Assembly (NCBI GenBank): GCA_020251025.1
Contig: JADCDI010000003.1
Coordinates: forward strand, 1 to 32,986
DNA length: 32,986 bases
Origin: Rhodobacter sp.
GTDB lineage: Bacteria > Pseudomonadota > Alphaproteobacteria > Rhodobacterales > Rhodobacteraceae
Direction of reading: 5' to 3'
The position numbers and the translations under genes are program-made. How positions within the stretch are numbered: the first letter of the stretch is position 1; each line of letters begins with the position of its first letter. Positions 32,956-32,986 of this stretch are shown one piece after another. A model generated the notes under the pieces. The model searched no databases and had not been told where the DNA came from. It saw nothing but the letters and a program-made list of their open reading frames with translations.

Positions 32956-32986
32956 GGGCGCTGGCCGGGGGCTTTGGCCCCCGGCC
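32956..32986. repeat. Intergenic hairpin repeat, copy 2 (cut by the window edge)
   Basis: It begins with the same GGGCGCTGGCCGGGGG (32956-32971). GGCCGGGGGC and GCCCCCGGCC form a perfect 10-bp stem around TTTG. Any T-tract that would make it an intrinsic terminator lies outside the window. Confidence 0.6.

Larger units (their letters stand above)
32655..32986. other. Hairpin-rich intergenic tract upstream of mutL
   Basis: No gene was recognised. The tract should include the mutL promoter near its left end. It contains a 10-bp perfect stem CCGGCGGGCG/CGCCCGCCGG (32922-32931 and 32937-32946) and two related hairpins listed separately. These probably mark the end of a gene beyond the right edge or a repeat family. 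Confidence 0.5.

Noticed and set aside
1-32986. Mobile elements or CRISPR
   Set aside because: No transposase, integrase, phage gene, terminal inverted repeats with target duplication, or regularly spaced repeats were recognised in the window.

Overview
The window is GC-rich, densely coded chromosomal DNA from an alphaproteobacterium, most likely a Rhodobacteraceae/Paracoccaceae member close to Rhodobacter. The evidence is gene content: a petABC (fbcFBC) operon whose cytochrome b ligands fall at the same residue numbers as in Rhodobacter, a TPP-riboswitch-controlled thiBPQ operon, the short one-cysteine L36 of alphaproteobacteria, and an rpoE-chrR pair divergent from an operon matching the singlet-oxygen regulon of R. 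sphaeroides. No phage, transposase, CRISPR array or plasmid function was seen.

Left part (1-9.9 kb): the 3' end of an unidentified gene faces a truncated AmiC/FmdD-type binding protein, followed by about 1 kb without a convincing gene. Then come exoD-like and terC-like genes (minus), a divergent pair (NAD-dependent epimerase, minus; SAM methyltransferase, plus), AMP nucleosidase, an HU-type nucleoid protein with a clear terminator, an EamA-type transporter, and aroC (minus).

Middle (10-21 kb): a TPP riboswitch leads thiB-thiP-thiQ, whose frames overlap. Facing it is petABC (Rieske, cytochrome b, cytochrome c1), closed by a minus-strand terminator with a UUCG loop. Next are a glutathione S-transferase, a VapBC toxin-antitoxin pair, a PaiB-like flavin protein, rpmJ with tRNA-Val(GAC) just upstream, an N-formylglutamate amidohydrolase, and a DNA polymerase IV with an N-terminal zinc-ribbon-like segment.

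Right part (21.5-33 kb): after a flavin monooxygenase comes the most informative region. A minus-strand operon (ufaD-like, ufaO-like DUF1365, MFS transporter, DUF3833, short-chain dehydrogenase) is joined by 4-bp overlaps at three of its four junctions. It diverges from rpoE-chrR. Both directions carry the same promoter pattern, TGATCC-N16-CGTA, which fits control of the operon and of rpoE itself by this sigma factor. In R. sphaeroides the first two genes are needed to convert methylated membrane fatty acids to furan fatty acids; the other three have no assigned step and are the best candidates here for undescribed biochemistry. The window ends with mutL-rmuC-hutD, joined by 4-bp overlaps, and a hairpin-rich intergenic tract.

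All calls come from reading sequence and recalled family knowledge; no searches were run.
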